64,000 nucleotides of DNA from Solobacterium moorei (GCF_036323475.1 NZ_AP028934.1:2294001-2358000), one strand, 5' to 3'. Positions 53,203-62,032 are shown, counted from the stretch's first letter. Program-made: numbers and translations. Notes: generated by a model not told the origin, from the sequence alone.

Positions 53203-53530
53203 GCAGATTGTTTTTACGTCACCAAGAAATTTTAAATACGGAAGATTGATCATGAACCGCTTCAGATTGAGTGATCTGATCATAGTGATCGCAGGTGTTG
53301 TATTCAGTTTTCTTGGATTGATTATTTATGTTGGTTTTTTGAGCCAATTCAACATATGGATTGTATTATTGCTGTTATTGCCGGCGGTGATCACTTACTT
53401 CTTGACACTGCCGGCAGGAATCTACCACAACAATATAGAGTTTTTAAAAGTGATTGTAAGGTATGTCATGACAAATAAAAAGTATATATGGGAAGGAATT
53501 TACAAACATGATTCGATTGAAGAAAAATAA
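53189..53530 (+). CDS. PrgI-family conjugation protein
   Basis: A 113-residue protein with two membrane segments (about residues 28-70: LIIVIAGVVFSFLGLIIYVG and WIVLLLLLPAVITYFL), and a small C-terminal part KVIVRYVMTNKKYIWEG. PrgI is the usual partner just upstream of VirB4 in Gram-positive systems. The start at 53189 (MEQNKQIVFTSPRNFKYG) follows GGAG; the frame extends upstream but is covered by the VirB6 tail. Confidence 0.8.
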   Translation: MEQNKQIVFTSPRNFKYGRLIMNRFRLSDLIIVIAGVVFSFLGLIIYVGFLSQFNIWIVLLLLLPAVITYFLTLPAGIYHNNIEFLKVIVRYVMTNKKYIWEGIYKHDSIEEK

Positions 53531-56120
53531 CGGTCGTGCGATGACACGCCTGGAGAGAGCGGAATATAAAAAATTGAAATCATCACAAAAAGCAGCCCAA
53601 GCAATCAAAAAGAAAGTAGCCACTTCGCTGAGATGGATGGATTTGCAAGAAGTCAAAGATGATTGCATGATTGTTGGTAAAGATAAAAAATATATCGTTA
53701 GAGGCATCAAACTGGAACCGCATGATATTTTTATTGACGATGAAGGAAAACAGCGTGCGATTCTGAATAATATCCGTCTGGCACTCAATCAGATGCCTGA
53801 TGAGGTATGGTTTGAGTTTCCGTACTCACCGGTTAATGCAGATAACTGGATCAATGATCTGAATCGTCAACTGCGTGGAGAAAGCGATCCGGTCATCACT
53901 CGCATGATCGAAGCGGATCTGGAAAAAATTTATGACTTTCAGAAGTATCACAGAGAGAAAGAATTCTTTTTACTGATACGTGATACGGATGAGAAAAGAC
54001 TTCATAAGAACCTGGAGGATTTGTATCGTCATTGGGCAAATGCCGGATTTGATCCTAAGGTATTGAATAAACGTGATTATTATTCATTGGTATCCTTTTA
54101 TTTTGAAAACAATATGATCAATGATTATACCTTCAGCAGAGGTATTTTTTCATATCTGAATGTACAGATGCAGCTGAATCAGCAGAAAGATGAATATGAA
54201 AAGATCGATCATACAGAGGACTTTTCACAGTACGGTGGTGAGCCGATATTAAATATCAAACCTTCAGAAAACCTGATTCAGCGTTCCAAGATCGCTCCGG
54301 TTGGCTTGCTGGTAAAAAACCGGTATTTGGAGGTTGGTGATAAATACGTTCAGAATCTTTTGGTAACGGAACTTCCGGATGTCTTTAATCTTGGACTTAT
54401 GTGTGATTATTTGACGGATCCGAACATCAAAGTGTTCATGAAGGCGAAACGCTCCAATAACGATCTGACAAAGATGCTTAATAAAGATCTGCGGACTCTG
54501 AAGGAACGATATCGTAGATCAAAGGACGAGATTGAAAAGGAAAAGATTCTGTCTGAAATCGAATCGCAGGAAGTATACATATCGGAGGTTGTAAGAAAAG
54601 CAGATCGAACACATGAGCTGACCGTTATATTCCAGATCGTCGCCGATGATGAAAAGGAATTGAAGGACAGGTTTGAACGGCTTCGCTCCAGATTGACATT
54701 GGATAAGTTTAAGGTTAGTGCTGCGCCGATGATACAAGAGCAGCTATTTAAAATGGCAACGCCGTTATTTGTTTCTTCAGGACTCAATCAGACGATAGAA
54801 GAGAATATAGGCGCACCGTTAACATCAGATGCGGTGGCGGGCATGTATCCGTATGTATTTGAAACACTGAACGACTTGTACGGTTTTCTGTTGGGTGAAG
54901 AAAGAGCAAACGGCGGTAAAATCTTTCTGGATCCCCAGTTCTATCTGCATCAGCCAAAACAGGCTGCCATCACCAATCGTTTAAACGGAAACTTTGTTAT
55001 CGTCGGTACTGCCGGTTCAGGAAAAACTACTTTAACGGCATTGGTAATTAGATGGCTGATACGAAAGCGTATCTTTACAATATGGGTGGATCCAGAGAAT
55101 AAGAATGAGATCCTTACAAAGCGTTACAATGGAACTTATGTAAGCTGGGGACAGTTGGGGAATGTTATCAATATATTTGATTTAAAGCCAAATTCATCTG
55201 ATGAAGGTGAAGATGATTCGGCAATGTGGAATACGGGATTGGCAATCAACCGAGTAATTGAGGATGTTACGATTTTGTTTAAATTCTTATTCCCGCAGAT
55301 GGAAGAGGACGCACTGTCTTTTATCGGCGGTATCGTTAAAATGACCTATGCGGAAGTTGGCATTAAAGCGGATGAAAATGGTATGTGGAAATCATTTAAA
55401 GATCTTACAACGGAAGATATGCCGACATTTGAAACATTTAACACATGTTTATTAAGAGTTTTGAAATCCTATCAAAAGATGGGAAGCGGACATGTAGAAG
55501 ATGTAAAACTGCTTAGTTCCCTAGTCAGAAAGATGCAGCGTATCTTGACGGAATGGTCTGTTTATTTCGTCGGACATACGACCATCAAATTAAAGGATGA
55601 TGGCAGAAACATCATTTCTTTTGGCACCAAAGAGCTATTCAATGCTGACCAGGAATTAAAGAATGCTTTGTATTACTTGATGTTTAACTACTCTTGGTCA
55701 CTGTGTTTGGATGAAAATGTAGAGTCAGCATTCATTGTTGATGAGGCACACGATGTTATTCAGACATCGCATACGGCAAAAATGGTCGCTCAGTTCGTCA
55801 GACGTTCAAGAAAATATAAAAATCTGATGTTTCTGATTACGCAAGAGCCACAGGACTTTGCTGTTGATGCGGTCATCATGCATACAAGAGCAATGTTTAA
55901 TAATTCTGCGTATAAGATTGTGATGAAATTAAACAAGGCAGCTGCAGAAGGTTTTGAAAAGTTGGAATCTGTCAATGAGAATGAAATGTACTGGGTAAAA
56001 CATATATTCTCACAAGGTGATGCGCTACTGTTGATTGGGGATCAAAGAAGAATTCCGATCCATGTCAACGCAACGCAGAATGAGTTATGGGAGATGGGAG
56101 CGATGTTTACAGGGAAATGA
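53508..56120 (+). CDS. VirB4/TrbE-type conjugation ATPase
   Basis: An 870-residue AAA+ ATPase that energises assembly and substrate transfer in the type IV secretion channel. Walker A is VGTAGSGKTTLTAL near residue 501; Walker B is AFIVDEAHDVI near 741. The N-terminal half with ERYRRSKDEIEKEKI and the C-terminal segments LITQEPQDFAVDAV and KHIFSQGDALLLIGDQRRIP fit the Gram-positive VirB4 group. AAGGAATTTACAAAC precedes the ATG, which overlaps the PrgI gene by 23 bases. Length normal. Confidence 0.93.
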   Translation: MIRLKKNNGRAMTRLERAEYKKLKSSQKAAQAIKKKVATSLRWMDLQEVKDDCMIVGKDKKYIVRGIKLEPHDIFIDDEGKQRAILNNIRLALNQMPDEVWFEFPYSPVNADNWINDLNRQLRGESDPVITRMIEADLEKIYDFQKYHREKEFFLLIRDTDEKRLHKNLEDLYRHWANAGFDPKVLNKRDYYSLVSFYFENNMINDYTFSRGIFSYLNVQMQLNQQKDEYEKIDHTEDFSQYGGEPILNIKPSENLIQRSKIAPVGLLVKNRYLEVGDKYVQNLLVTELPDVFNLGLMCDYLTDPNIKVFMKAKRSNNDLTKMLNKDLRTLKERYRRSKDEIEKEKILSEIESQEVYISEVVRKADRTHELTVIFQIVADDEKELKDRFERLRSRLTLDKFKVSAAPMIQEQLFKMATPLFVSSGLNQTIEENIGAPLTSDAVAGMYPYVFETLNDLYGFLLGEERANGGKIFLDPQFYLHQPKQAAITNRLNGNFVIVGTAGSGKTTLTALVIRWLIRKRIFTIWVDPENKNEILTKRYNGTYVSWGQLGNVINIFDLKPNSSDEGEDDSAMWNTGLAINRVIEDVTILFKFLFPQMEEDALSFIGGIVKMTYAEVGIKADENGMWKSFKDLTTEDMPTFETFNTCLLRVLKSYQKMGSGHVEDVKLLSSLVRKMQRILTEWSVYFVGHTTIKLKDDGRNIISFGTKELFNADQELKNALYYLMFNYSWSLCLDENVESAFIVDEAHDVIQTSHTAKMVAQFVRRSRKYKNLMFLITQEPQDFAVDAVIMHTRAMFNNSAYKIVMKLNKAAAEGFEKLESVNENEMYWVKHIFSQGDALLLIGDQRRIPIHVNATQNELWEMGAMFTGK

Positions 56121-57070
56121 CAAGAGAATTAGGAAAACTGAAGAAGTTTATAACGATATTTGCGATATCGGTTTTACTGTTGCCGCTTTTGTTTTCACTA
56201 TTGGCTGCAGCAAGTGTTGTGGCGGCACCAATCATCGCCCTGGATGCGGCAAAGACCTGGATTGTTGGTTGGTTTGAAGACGAAAATACAGCAACTGATC
56301 TGCTATCAAAATGGCATGCAGAAGTATATCCGAATTTTGAAGACTATGGTTCCCATGAAGAAGTCGGTTACGCTGAAGCAATATCTTGCTACTATTTTTT
56401 GGAAACGGGGGAAGATATCAATACAAAGATCCCCATGCGGGAGTATATGAATTATTTTACCGGAGATGAACAGCTCGAGCAGGTCTATACAAAGATTGAA
56501 GAAATTACCGGATTTATTTTTTCGGAAGAGAAAATCTCCAGGATTAAGACCTTAAAGACACAGATCGTCAGTAAAACGATTAACAGCATGTCGTTAGGAA
56601 GAAGTGAACTGGTTGCGGCACCGATCGAAGCGGCAATCGAATGGGGAACGGCTATCGCTAACGATAATAGTCATGGTTACTCTCAGATCACTCGATACGG
56701 GAATCCGAACTATGATTGCTCATCATTGGTATGCTATGCGATGCAAGCTGCAGGATTCAACATTGCTATCACTTCGACCCATAGTATGAAAAATATGTTC
56801 TTGGCTGAAGGGCATTGGGAATGGATTCCAAGTTACCAATTAGGTGATTTATCAAATTATGGTGTCCTTAGCGGTCAATCATCGCTTAGAAGAGGTGATA
56901 TATTATTGAATGAACAAAATCACACAGAACTATATCTGGGCGGTGGAATGAGCCTTGGAGCGCATTGGGATTGGGATGGAGTAAATGGTGATTCATCAGG
57001 TACGGAAATCAGTGTTGCGCAATACTGGGACTCCAACTGGGATGGCATTTTAAGATATACTGGTTCATAG
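56117..57070 (+). CDS. NlpC/P60 cell-wall hydrolase of the conjugation module
   Basis: A 317-residue protein with an N-terminal membrane anchor (about residues 10-40) and a C-terminal NlpC/P60 peptidase domain. The catalytic Cys is in NYDCSSLVCYAM (about residue 201) and the His in NHTELYLGGGMS (about 269), with a further His in LGAHWDWDG. It lacks the lysozyme-like domain found in many Tn916-type homologues, so it would cut only peptide cross-bridges to let the channel through the wall. The start overlaps the virB4 stop (ATGA). Confidence 0.85.
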   Translation: MTRELGKLKKFITIFAISVLLLPLLFSLLAAASVVAAPIIALDAAKTWIVGWFEDENTATDLLSKWHAEVYPNFEDYGSHEEVGYAEAISCYYFLETGEDINTKIPMREYMNYFTGDEQLEQVYTKIEEITGFIFSEEKISRIKTLKTQIVSKTINSMSLGRSELVAAPIEAAIEWGTAIANDNSHGYSQITRYGNPNYDCSSLVCYAMQAAGFNIAITSTHSMKNMFLAEGHWEWIPSYQLGDLSNYGVLSGQSSLRRGDILLNEQNHTELYLGGGMSLGAHWDWDGVNGDSSGTEISVAQYWDSNWDGILRYTGS

Positions 57071-57083
57071 CGCTTTAAAGTCT

Positions 57084-57120
57084 GGGGGCGACACCGTAGG
57101 CGTACCTTGGTAAACGCCCC
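57084..57120 (+). repeat. Hairpin repeat, long variant, copy 14
   Basis: GGGGGCGACACCGTAGGCGT followed by ACCTTGGTAAACGCCCC. The outer arms match the short repeat, with a longer loop between. It lies just before the sortase-like gene's ribosome-binding site. Confidence 0.9.
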
Positions 57121-57140
57121 AGAGGGAAGGAAGTGAGGAA

Positions 57141-58010
57141 GTGAAACAAAAGAAGATTATTTTAGGATGTTTGATTGCCGTTGTTTTAACGGGATTATTT
57201 GCATATGGTTATAATCAAAGAAGGAACAGATCAAAGGAAAACGTGGCACAAGAACACAGCAGTAATGTCGAAACGAAAGAAACATCGGTCGAACCGGAAG
57301 AAAAGCCGGATGATAATCCATATATTGCTGCAGATGATGTTCCGGCGGAAGAGGAGCATCCAACGATTACCTACAACAACTTCACATGGGATGCTGGATA
57401 TGAAGGTGCGTTTGAGAACACCAGAAGGCATATGCGTGAATTAACGGAAGATAATTATGACATTTATGGATGGATGTTATGGGATACCGGAATGGTGCAG
57501 GAAGAAATCATGAAGACGAATGATAACGAAAAATATTTGGATCATGCAGCCAATGGTGGAACGACCGATAAAGGGCAACCATTCTTTGATAAAGCTGCAG
57601 ATCTGAAAAATGATCAAGTCATTACGGTCTATAGTTATAGTACCGGAGATGTTGCTAGACTTGGCTATGTAGCAGATATTCTTGGAATTCAGGAAAACTA
57701 TGAACACAATAAGACGTTCTTGGTCGAATATGATGATTTTGCAGATTGGTTTCAGGTCGATTGTGTATTTGATTTGAGTCAAGTTCCGGAATTTGAAATC
57801 AATAAACGCAATTTCAAAAATAAGGAAGATTTTAAGAATTGGTACACTGCAGCAAAGGAAGCTTCAACAATCGATTCCGGTCTGAAGGCAAATGATCAAA
57901 ATCATTTCATGGTGATGAGTCTTCAGACAAGTAAAGATAAAAAATTCATTCTGTTAGCAAAAAGATTGAAACGATATTATTACAAAGATTTTGAAAAAAC
58001 ACCACAATAG
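57141..58010 (+). CDS. Sortase-B-like protein lacking catalytic residues (pseudo-sortase)
   Basis: A 289-residue membrane-anchored protein (membrane segment residues 4-23, then an acidic linker). Residues about 90-289 follow the class B sortase plan: NYDIYGWMLWDTGM (NPDVVGWI-like), KYLDHAANGGTTDKGQPFFD (YLHHDF-NG...GxxFxD), and FKNWYTAAKEA. The catalytic His (usually in IIYGHN) falls in VITVYSYSTGDVARL and is absent. The Cys (usually in TLSTC) falls in FMVMSLQTSKD and is absent. The Arg (usually RFVVHAK) is replaced in KFILLAKRL. It should therefore bind rather than cut sorting signals, or only be structural. GTG start with AGGAAGTGAG upstream. Active class B sortases occupy this place in many related elements. 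Confidence 0.7.
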   Translation: MKQKKIILGCLIAVVLTGLFAYGYNQRRNRSKENVAQEHSSNVETKETSVEPEEKPDDNPYIAADDVPAEEEHPTITYNNFTWDAGYEGAFENTRRHMRELTEDNYDIYGWMLWDTGMVQEEIMKTNDNEKYLDHAANGGTTDKGQPFFDKAADLKNDQVITVYSYSTGDVARLGYVADILGIQENYEHNKTFLVEYDDFADWFQVDCVFDLSQVPEFEINKRNFKNKEDFKNWYTAAKEASTIDSGLKANDQNHFMVMSLQTSKDKKFILLAKRLKRYYYKDFEKTPQ

Positions 58011-58031
58011 CAATTTGTTTTCGGCTTAAAC

Positions 58032-58071
58032 AAGCAGCACACTCAACCATTCAGGTTTCATGTGCTGCTTT
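58032..58071 (+). terminator. Hairpin after the pseudo-sortase gene
   Basis: Perfect ten-base stem AAGCAGCACA/TGTGCTGCTT with a 19-base loop, followed by TAAATA. It probably ends or stabilises the transfer-operon transcript. Confidence 0.65.
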
Positions 58072-58558
58072 AAATACATGGATGCCTTCGCAGAATACAA
58101 TCTGCTCAGGCTTCCTTTTTTTATTGCAATCTGTTTTAACAAACAGACTGCTAGATTAATTCTGATTTATCTTTCAAAGATCCTTGGCACTCCACGCTTT
58201 TCGCATAGACGAGATACAAAACAAGGATACGAGTTTCTGACGAAACTCTATCAAGCAGCTTCCAGATATTATCTGTCGCTGTCCTTTGTTTTTTATCTCT
58301 TGGCGTTACGCATTACGAACAAGATCTTATGGGTTGACCCTTGACCTTTTTGAATCCTGTGACAGCCAGCTGTCAAGGACGGCGCACTCTGTGCTTGCAA
58401 GTTCAAAATACTCAAGGGCTACGGTACAAGTACCTTGCAAGTCAACCGCATTTCATTTGCTAGGTTCTTCATGCTGCACTTTTCTATGCTTCATTTTGGG
58501 CGTGCCAAGGATAAGGCATTAGAAAGTGCTACCCTAAAGGTAGATAAGGAAATTCAAA
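58072..58558. other. Non-coding region with nested inverted repeats
   Basis: About 490 bases without a convincing gene, although two open frames cross it. A hairpin with TGACAG/CTGTCA arms lies at about 58355-58378 (loop CCAG), and the palindrome CTTGCAAG occurs twice (about 58395 and 58434). The sequence has the look of a conserved leader or RNA of gut-Firmicutes conjugative elements, but I cannot confirm that. Confidence 0.4.
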
Positions 58559-58981
58559 ATGAAACACTACTACAGATTTATTCTCAACTACGATGAAGAT
58601 GAAACACGGATCTTCATCAGTCCAAAAGAATTAAAGAAAGATGACGTTGCTGTTGTTCATTCTTATGGCAAACAATTTGCAATCGGTACGGTTTTAGAGC
58701 CGGTGAGTGAACTGGAAGCGTTAACCGGTCATCAACGCAAATGTATTGAAGATGTTATCTGCTTGGTCGATGTTACCAATTATCTCAAAAAGCAACAGGC
58801 ATTATCAGAGCGTTCTAAACTTGAAGAATTGATGGACGAAAAAATGGCAGAGTTGAAGTATGAAGACCAACTCAAAAAGACTGCTGATAGAAGCGCAGAT
58901 TTCAAAGTTCTCTATGAAGCATATCTCAAAACATTATCACCGGTCACAGATGATGTGAACGAAATTCTGGACGAAGAATAA
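58559..58981 (+). CDS. Small protein of unknown function
   Basis: A 140-residue protein. The N-terminal half (YYRFILNYDEDETRIFISPKE...GKQFAIGTVLEPVSEL) is beta-rich, like a small SH3-like or transcript-associated fold; the C-terminal half is helical. I know similar small proteins in phages and conjugative elements without function. RBS GATAAGGAA is weak. It lies between two non-coding regions. Confidence 0.6.
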   Translation: MKHYYRFILNYDEDETRIFISPKELKKDDVAVVHSYGKQFAIGTVLEPVSELEALTGHQRKCIEDVICLVDVTNYLKKQQALSERSKLEELMDEKMAELKYEDQLKKTADRSADFKVLYEAYLKTLSPVTDDVNEILDEE

Positions 58982-59052
58982 ATGCGTGAGTGAGTGAGTG
59001 GGAAGAAAAAATCTTTCCACTCATCTCAACACTGATGAAAGGAAAAGGCAAT

Positions 59053-59145
59053 ATGAATTATTTGGAAATTATTAGCAATTACAAAGTGCTACCGAAAATT
59101 TTTGATGGACTTTCCTGCATGTACAATGGAAAAATCAAATCATGA
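59053..59145 (+). CDS. Possible 30-residue leader peptide
   Basis: MNYLEIISNYKVLPKIFDGL, then ten more residues to a TGA. AAAGGAAAAGGCAAT precedes the ATG, so it may be translated, perhaps as a leader. Below the usual length for a confident gene. Confidence 0.3.
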   Translation: MNYLEIISNYKVLPKIFDGLSCMYNGKIKS

Positions 59146-59345
59146 ATTTCAAAAATTTTGAAACGAAAAACACGCAAAGTCGTATTGAAAAAATTCAAGA
59201 CAGCAAAAAATTTTAATCGAAGAAATCGAAAATTCTAAATCGGAAAATCGGAAAAATGAAATCGGATTTTTCTAAAATCGAAAATGGAAGTTTGCGGAAA
59301 GTTTGAAATTTTCTCAAAATATCTTAGAGAAACAGGGTAAGGAAG
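59146..59345. other. AT-rich repeats with AAATCGGAAAA motifs
   Basis: No gene. Dense short repeats related to AAATCGGAAAA and its complement (around 59230-59290) lie next to the iteron array. Confidence 0.5.
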
Positions 59346-59506
59346 TGTGTGTCCACAAAATTGTGTCCACAACTTCACTTTGGATAAATGGGCAATGCCC
59401 ATTTTCACGCTTTATAAGCGGCTTTTTTGATGTGTACACATTGTGTCACAGTGTGGACATACATACCGATTTTTTGTGTCCACATGTTGTCCACGTTGTG
59501 TCCACA
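59346..59506 (+). repeat. Iteron-like array of TGTGTCCACA
   Basis: Exact TGTGTCCACA copies are at 59348, 59362, 59475 and 59497. Variants are TGTGTACACA (59431), TGTGTCACA (59442), TGTGGACA (59452, inverted) and TTGTCCACG (about 59487). The element resembles a DnaA box (TTATCCACA) and the array stands just before the ribbon-helix-helix and relaxase genes. Candidate oriT or replication origin, or an operator for the gene at 59608. Confidence 0.6.
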
Positions 59507-59607
59507 AAATGAATGACAAAAAATGATGTTTAAAAATTCGTTTTTTTGTTTTTTCGGTAAATCTTTTTCGGTGTTTTTTAAGCAGAAGGGAGCAATATAG
59601 TAAGAAT

Positions 59608-60066
59608 ATGGCAAATGGAAAAGAGATACACTTCAGAGCAGAAGATGAGTATATATCCATGCTTGATTTTCTGGTAACACAGGAAGAAACAGATGCAATT
59701 ACCGCAAACAGAATTGCATTAAATAAGACGCAGATCATCAAACAGGCGATCAAAGATTACTACATTAAGCGCACAGACAAGAAAACTTCCAATGCATTTT
59801 CCGAATCAATTCAAATTACTTTGGAGAGTGTATTAGAAGATTACTTTAATAAAAATAATGCAATGATCACAGGCAAGTTAAAACTGTTGCAGGACTTTGT
59901 TAAAGAAATAAACATAAAAGAATTGCTCATGTTAAAAGTTTTAATGTACAGTGCAAGTGCAGAAAAACATTTAGATAGTGTGCAAACTGCAGTTGATAAC
60001 AATATGAAGTTTGAAGAGATCATTACAGAAAAAGTAAAACAGATTATGGGAGGAAATGAAAAATGA
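59608..60066 (+). CDS. Ribbon-helix-helix relaxosome accessory protein
   Basis: A 152-residue protein. Its N-terminal MANGKEIHFRAEDEYISMLD and NKTQIIKQAIKDYYIKRTDKK fit a ribbon-helix-helix (beta strand then two helices) as in relaxosome accessory factors; the rest is helical. It would bind the origin-of-transfer repeats upstream and help the relaxase. AGAAGGGAG precedes the start region. It overlaps the next gene (ATGA). Confidence 0.7.
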   Translation: MANGKEIHFRAEDEYISMLDFLVTQEETDAITANRIALNKTQIIKQAIKDYYIKRTDKKTSNAFSESIQITLESVLEDYFNKNNAMITGKLKLLQDFVKEINIKELLMLKVLMYSASAEKHLDSVQTAVDNNMKFEEIITEKVKQIMGGNEK

Positions 60067-60386
60067 ATTTACAACAACTGAATAGCAAGTTAGAAAAAAT
60101 GGAAGCTGTCTTAAAGGCAAATGAAGAACAGATTGCAGTCTTGAATGAACAAAACGGAATCCTGAAATCAAACATTTCTGAAGTGAAGAAACTGCAAAAG
60201 AAATATGAAAGTATCGAAGCAGATTTGGAAAAGAAGATTGAAAGTTTGAATCTGATGGATCTTGATCTGAAACCAAAACGCAGAACGAAGCCAAAGAAAA
60301 AAGTGCAGGCAGATGTTACAGAAAATGCAGTAGAAGAAAAAAAGACAGATGATGAAGCAGACATCAGCAAATACTTTAATCACTAA
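60063..60386 (+). CDS. Coiled-coil mobilisation protein
   Basis: A 107-residue protein with a coiled coil (about residues 5-62, MNLQQLNSKLEKMEAVLKAN) and a strongly basic segment (PKRRTKPKKKV) before an acidic tail. It is encoded between the ribbon-helix-helix protein and the relaxase, coupled to the former, and probably assists the relaxosome. It resembles MobC-type accessory proteins in position only. Confidence 0.65.
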   Translation: MNLQQLNSKLEKMEAVLKANEEQIAVLNEQNGILKSNISEVKKLQKKYESIEADLEKKIESLNLMDLDLKPKRRTKPKKKVQADVTENAVEEKKTDDEADISKYFNH

Positions 60387-60400
60387 GGAAGAGATGTAAA

Positions 60401-62032
60401 ATGGGACATGCAGATGTAATCGTTGATGTGGCATTTCTGCAATATGGTAAACACGCACCAAGCAATTCCGGGTTCAAAGGAATCGTCACAACAGAATCCG
60501 TATTTGGCGGATTTGTAAATTATCTGGTACGTGACAAAGCCATCAGCAATTCAATGGATGATGAATTAGTACGAGGTAAAGGAGAGCAAGCAGAAAAAAC
60601 TGTAAGCTCTCTTTTACATTCCGAACATGGACTGGATGGTTCACTGATGGATTATACAAGCAGAGAAAATGCAACGAAAAATTCAAATGATAAAGCATAC
60701 TTTACGATGACAAACGAAGGAAAGATTTATTCACAAGAACAACGTGAAGAGTGGATCAGAAATTCAATGAAGTCATTTTCCAAGGATGGCGATCTTATTT
60801 GGACACTTGTCGTTTCATTGGATAATTATGATTTGTTAAATGAATATGAGCTAAAGACGCAGGAGGATTTTGCAAGTACGACGCAAAAAGCGCTGAACAA
60901 AACATTTAAGAAGATTGGACTTGATCCGAAGAACATGATCTGGTGGGAAGATTTTCACACCAATACGGATCACCCGCATATGCATATTACGTTCCTTGAA
61001 AAAGAACATACAAGAGATCGAGGAAAGTTTACTGAGAAAGAAATCGATAAAGTTAAAACTACAATCATCACAGAAATTGCGGCAAGAAAAAGATATAAGG
61101 AACTGTATCTGCAGGAATCAGAAGATGCACTTAAAATGATCAATCCACTTAAAAAAGAAGTCATCAGTCAAATGGAAACTCTTTCTTATAAGACGTTAAA
61201 GGATGTATCCAATCTCTATTCACAACTGCCAAGAAGCGGACGCTTACAGTACAACTCCGCCAACATGGCACCATATAAAAACCAACTGGATAACATCGTG
61301 GAACAGATTTTGAAGAGTGATGAACTGAAAGGGACGTATGAACAGTTTGCGGATCATCTGAAAAAGTTTGATAACAATATGAATGCGATCGGCAACGAAA
61401 AAATATCTCATATGATGGAAAGAGAAGATACAAAACTGCGTGTGATGATCGCTAATGAGATACTCAAAGGATTCAAAGAAATCAAACAGGATCCGACTGA
61501 AAAAGCAAATAAAGTGCATACCTGGAAGATGGATCACGGTACGCAGCTTTTGTGGAATGCATTAGAGCAGATAAAAACAGATGATCTCTTGCCGGAACAA
61601 AAAATTGTGGTTCAGGAACTAAAGGAGCAAAACTTTGTGGCGGCACAAATGGCGATTAAGAATCTTGGCAGCTCTGCTGTGGATCAATATCTGAAGGGAA
61701 GCGTGATTGTGATTGCTTCTAAAGAAGATGCAGAAAAAGAAAGAGGTATCGAATATCTACATTCTGCATCTGAGCAGGGAAACAAACAGGCAAAGAAGTT
61801 TATGAACTTTTTTAACAGAAGTGTCAGTTTTACAAAAAATGAGTTCCATGGATACAAACAAAGATTTGGAATGCGGTTGCCAAAGTTTTTTAAACGCATG
61901 TTGAACAATCGAAAGAGAGAAGTTGAGGAAGAAATTGATGAGTATCTGAAGCAGAATCAAAAGAAGATATATGAAAAAGAGTCTGGAGAATATCCTAGTT
62001 ATAAAGTGAAAAGAGGTGAACAGAAGATATGA
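60401..62032 (+). CDS. MobL-family relaxase
   Basis: A 543-residue relaxase that nicks the origin of transfer and pilots the strand. The N-terminal half holds the MobL pattern: DLIWTLVVSLDNYDLL, then the histidine triad HTNTDHPHMHITFLEK (about residues 186-200). The C-terminal third is helical and includes Sel1-like repeats (GIEYLHSASEQGNKQAKKF). A nick-site Tyr could not be assigned. RBS AAGGAAGAGATG is close to the ATG. Its stop overlaps the coupling protein start (ATGA). Confidence 0.85.
   Translation: MGHADVIVDVAFLQYGKHAPSNSGFKGIVTTESVFGGFVNYLVRDKAISNSMDDELVRGKGEQAEKTVSSLLHSEHGLDGSLMDYTSRENATKNSNDKAYFTMTNEGKIYSQEQREEWIRNSMKSFSKDGDLIWTLVVSLDNYDLLNEYELKTQEDFASTTQKALNKTFKKIGLDPKNMIWWEDFHTNTDHPHMHITFLEKEHTRDRGKFTEKEIDKVKTTIITEIAARKRYKELYLQESEDALKMINPLKKEVISQMETLSYKTLKDVSNLYSQLPRSGRLQYNSANMAPYKNQLDNIVEQILKSDELKGTYEQFADHLKKFDNNMNAIGNEKISHMMEREDTKLRVMIANEILKGFKEIKQDPTEKANKVHTWKMDHGTQLLWNALEQIKTDDLLPEQKIVVQELKEQNFVAAQMAIKNLGSSAVDQYLKGSVIVIASKEDAEKERGIEYLHSASEQGNKQAKKFMNFFNRSVSFTKNEFHGYKQRFGMRLPKFFKRMLNNRKREVEEEIDEYLKQNQKKIYEKESGEYPSYKVKRGEQKI

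Noticed and set aside
58060-58522. Two open frames in the gap after the pseudo-sortase
   Set aside because: Overlapping each other, without ribosome-binding sites, and rich in Cys/Ser/Phe as in chance frames; the hairpins in the region suggest non-coding function.
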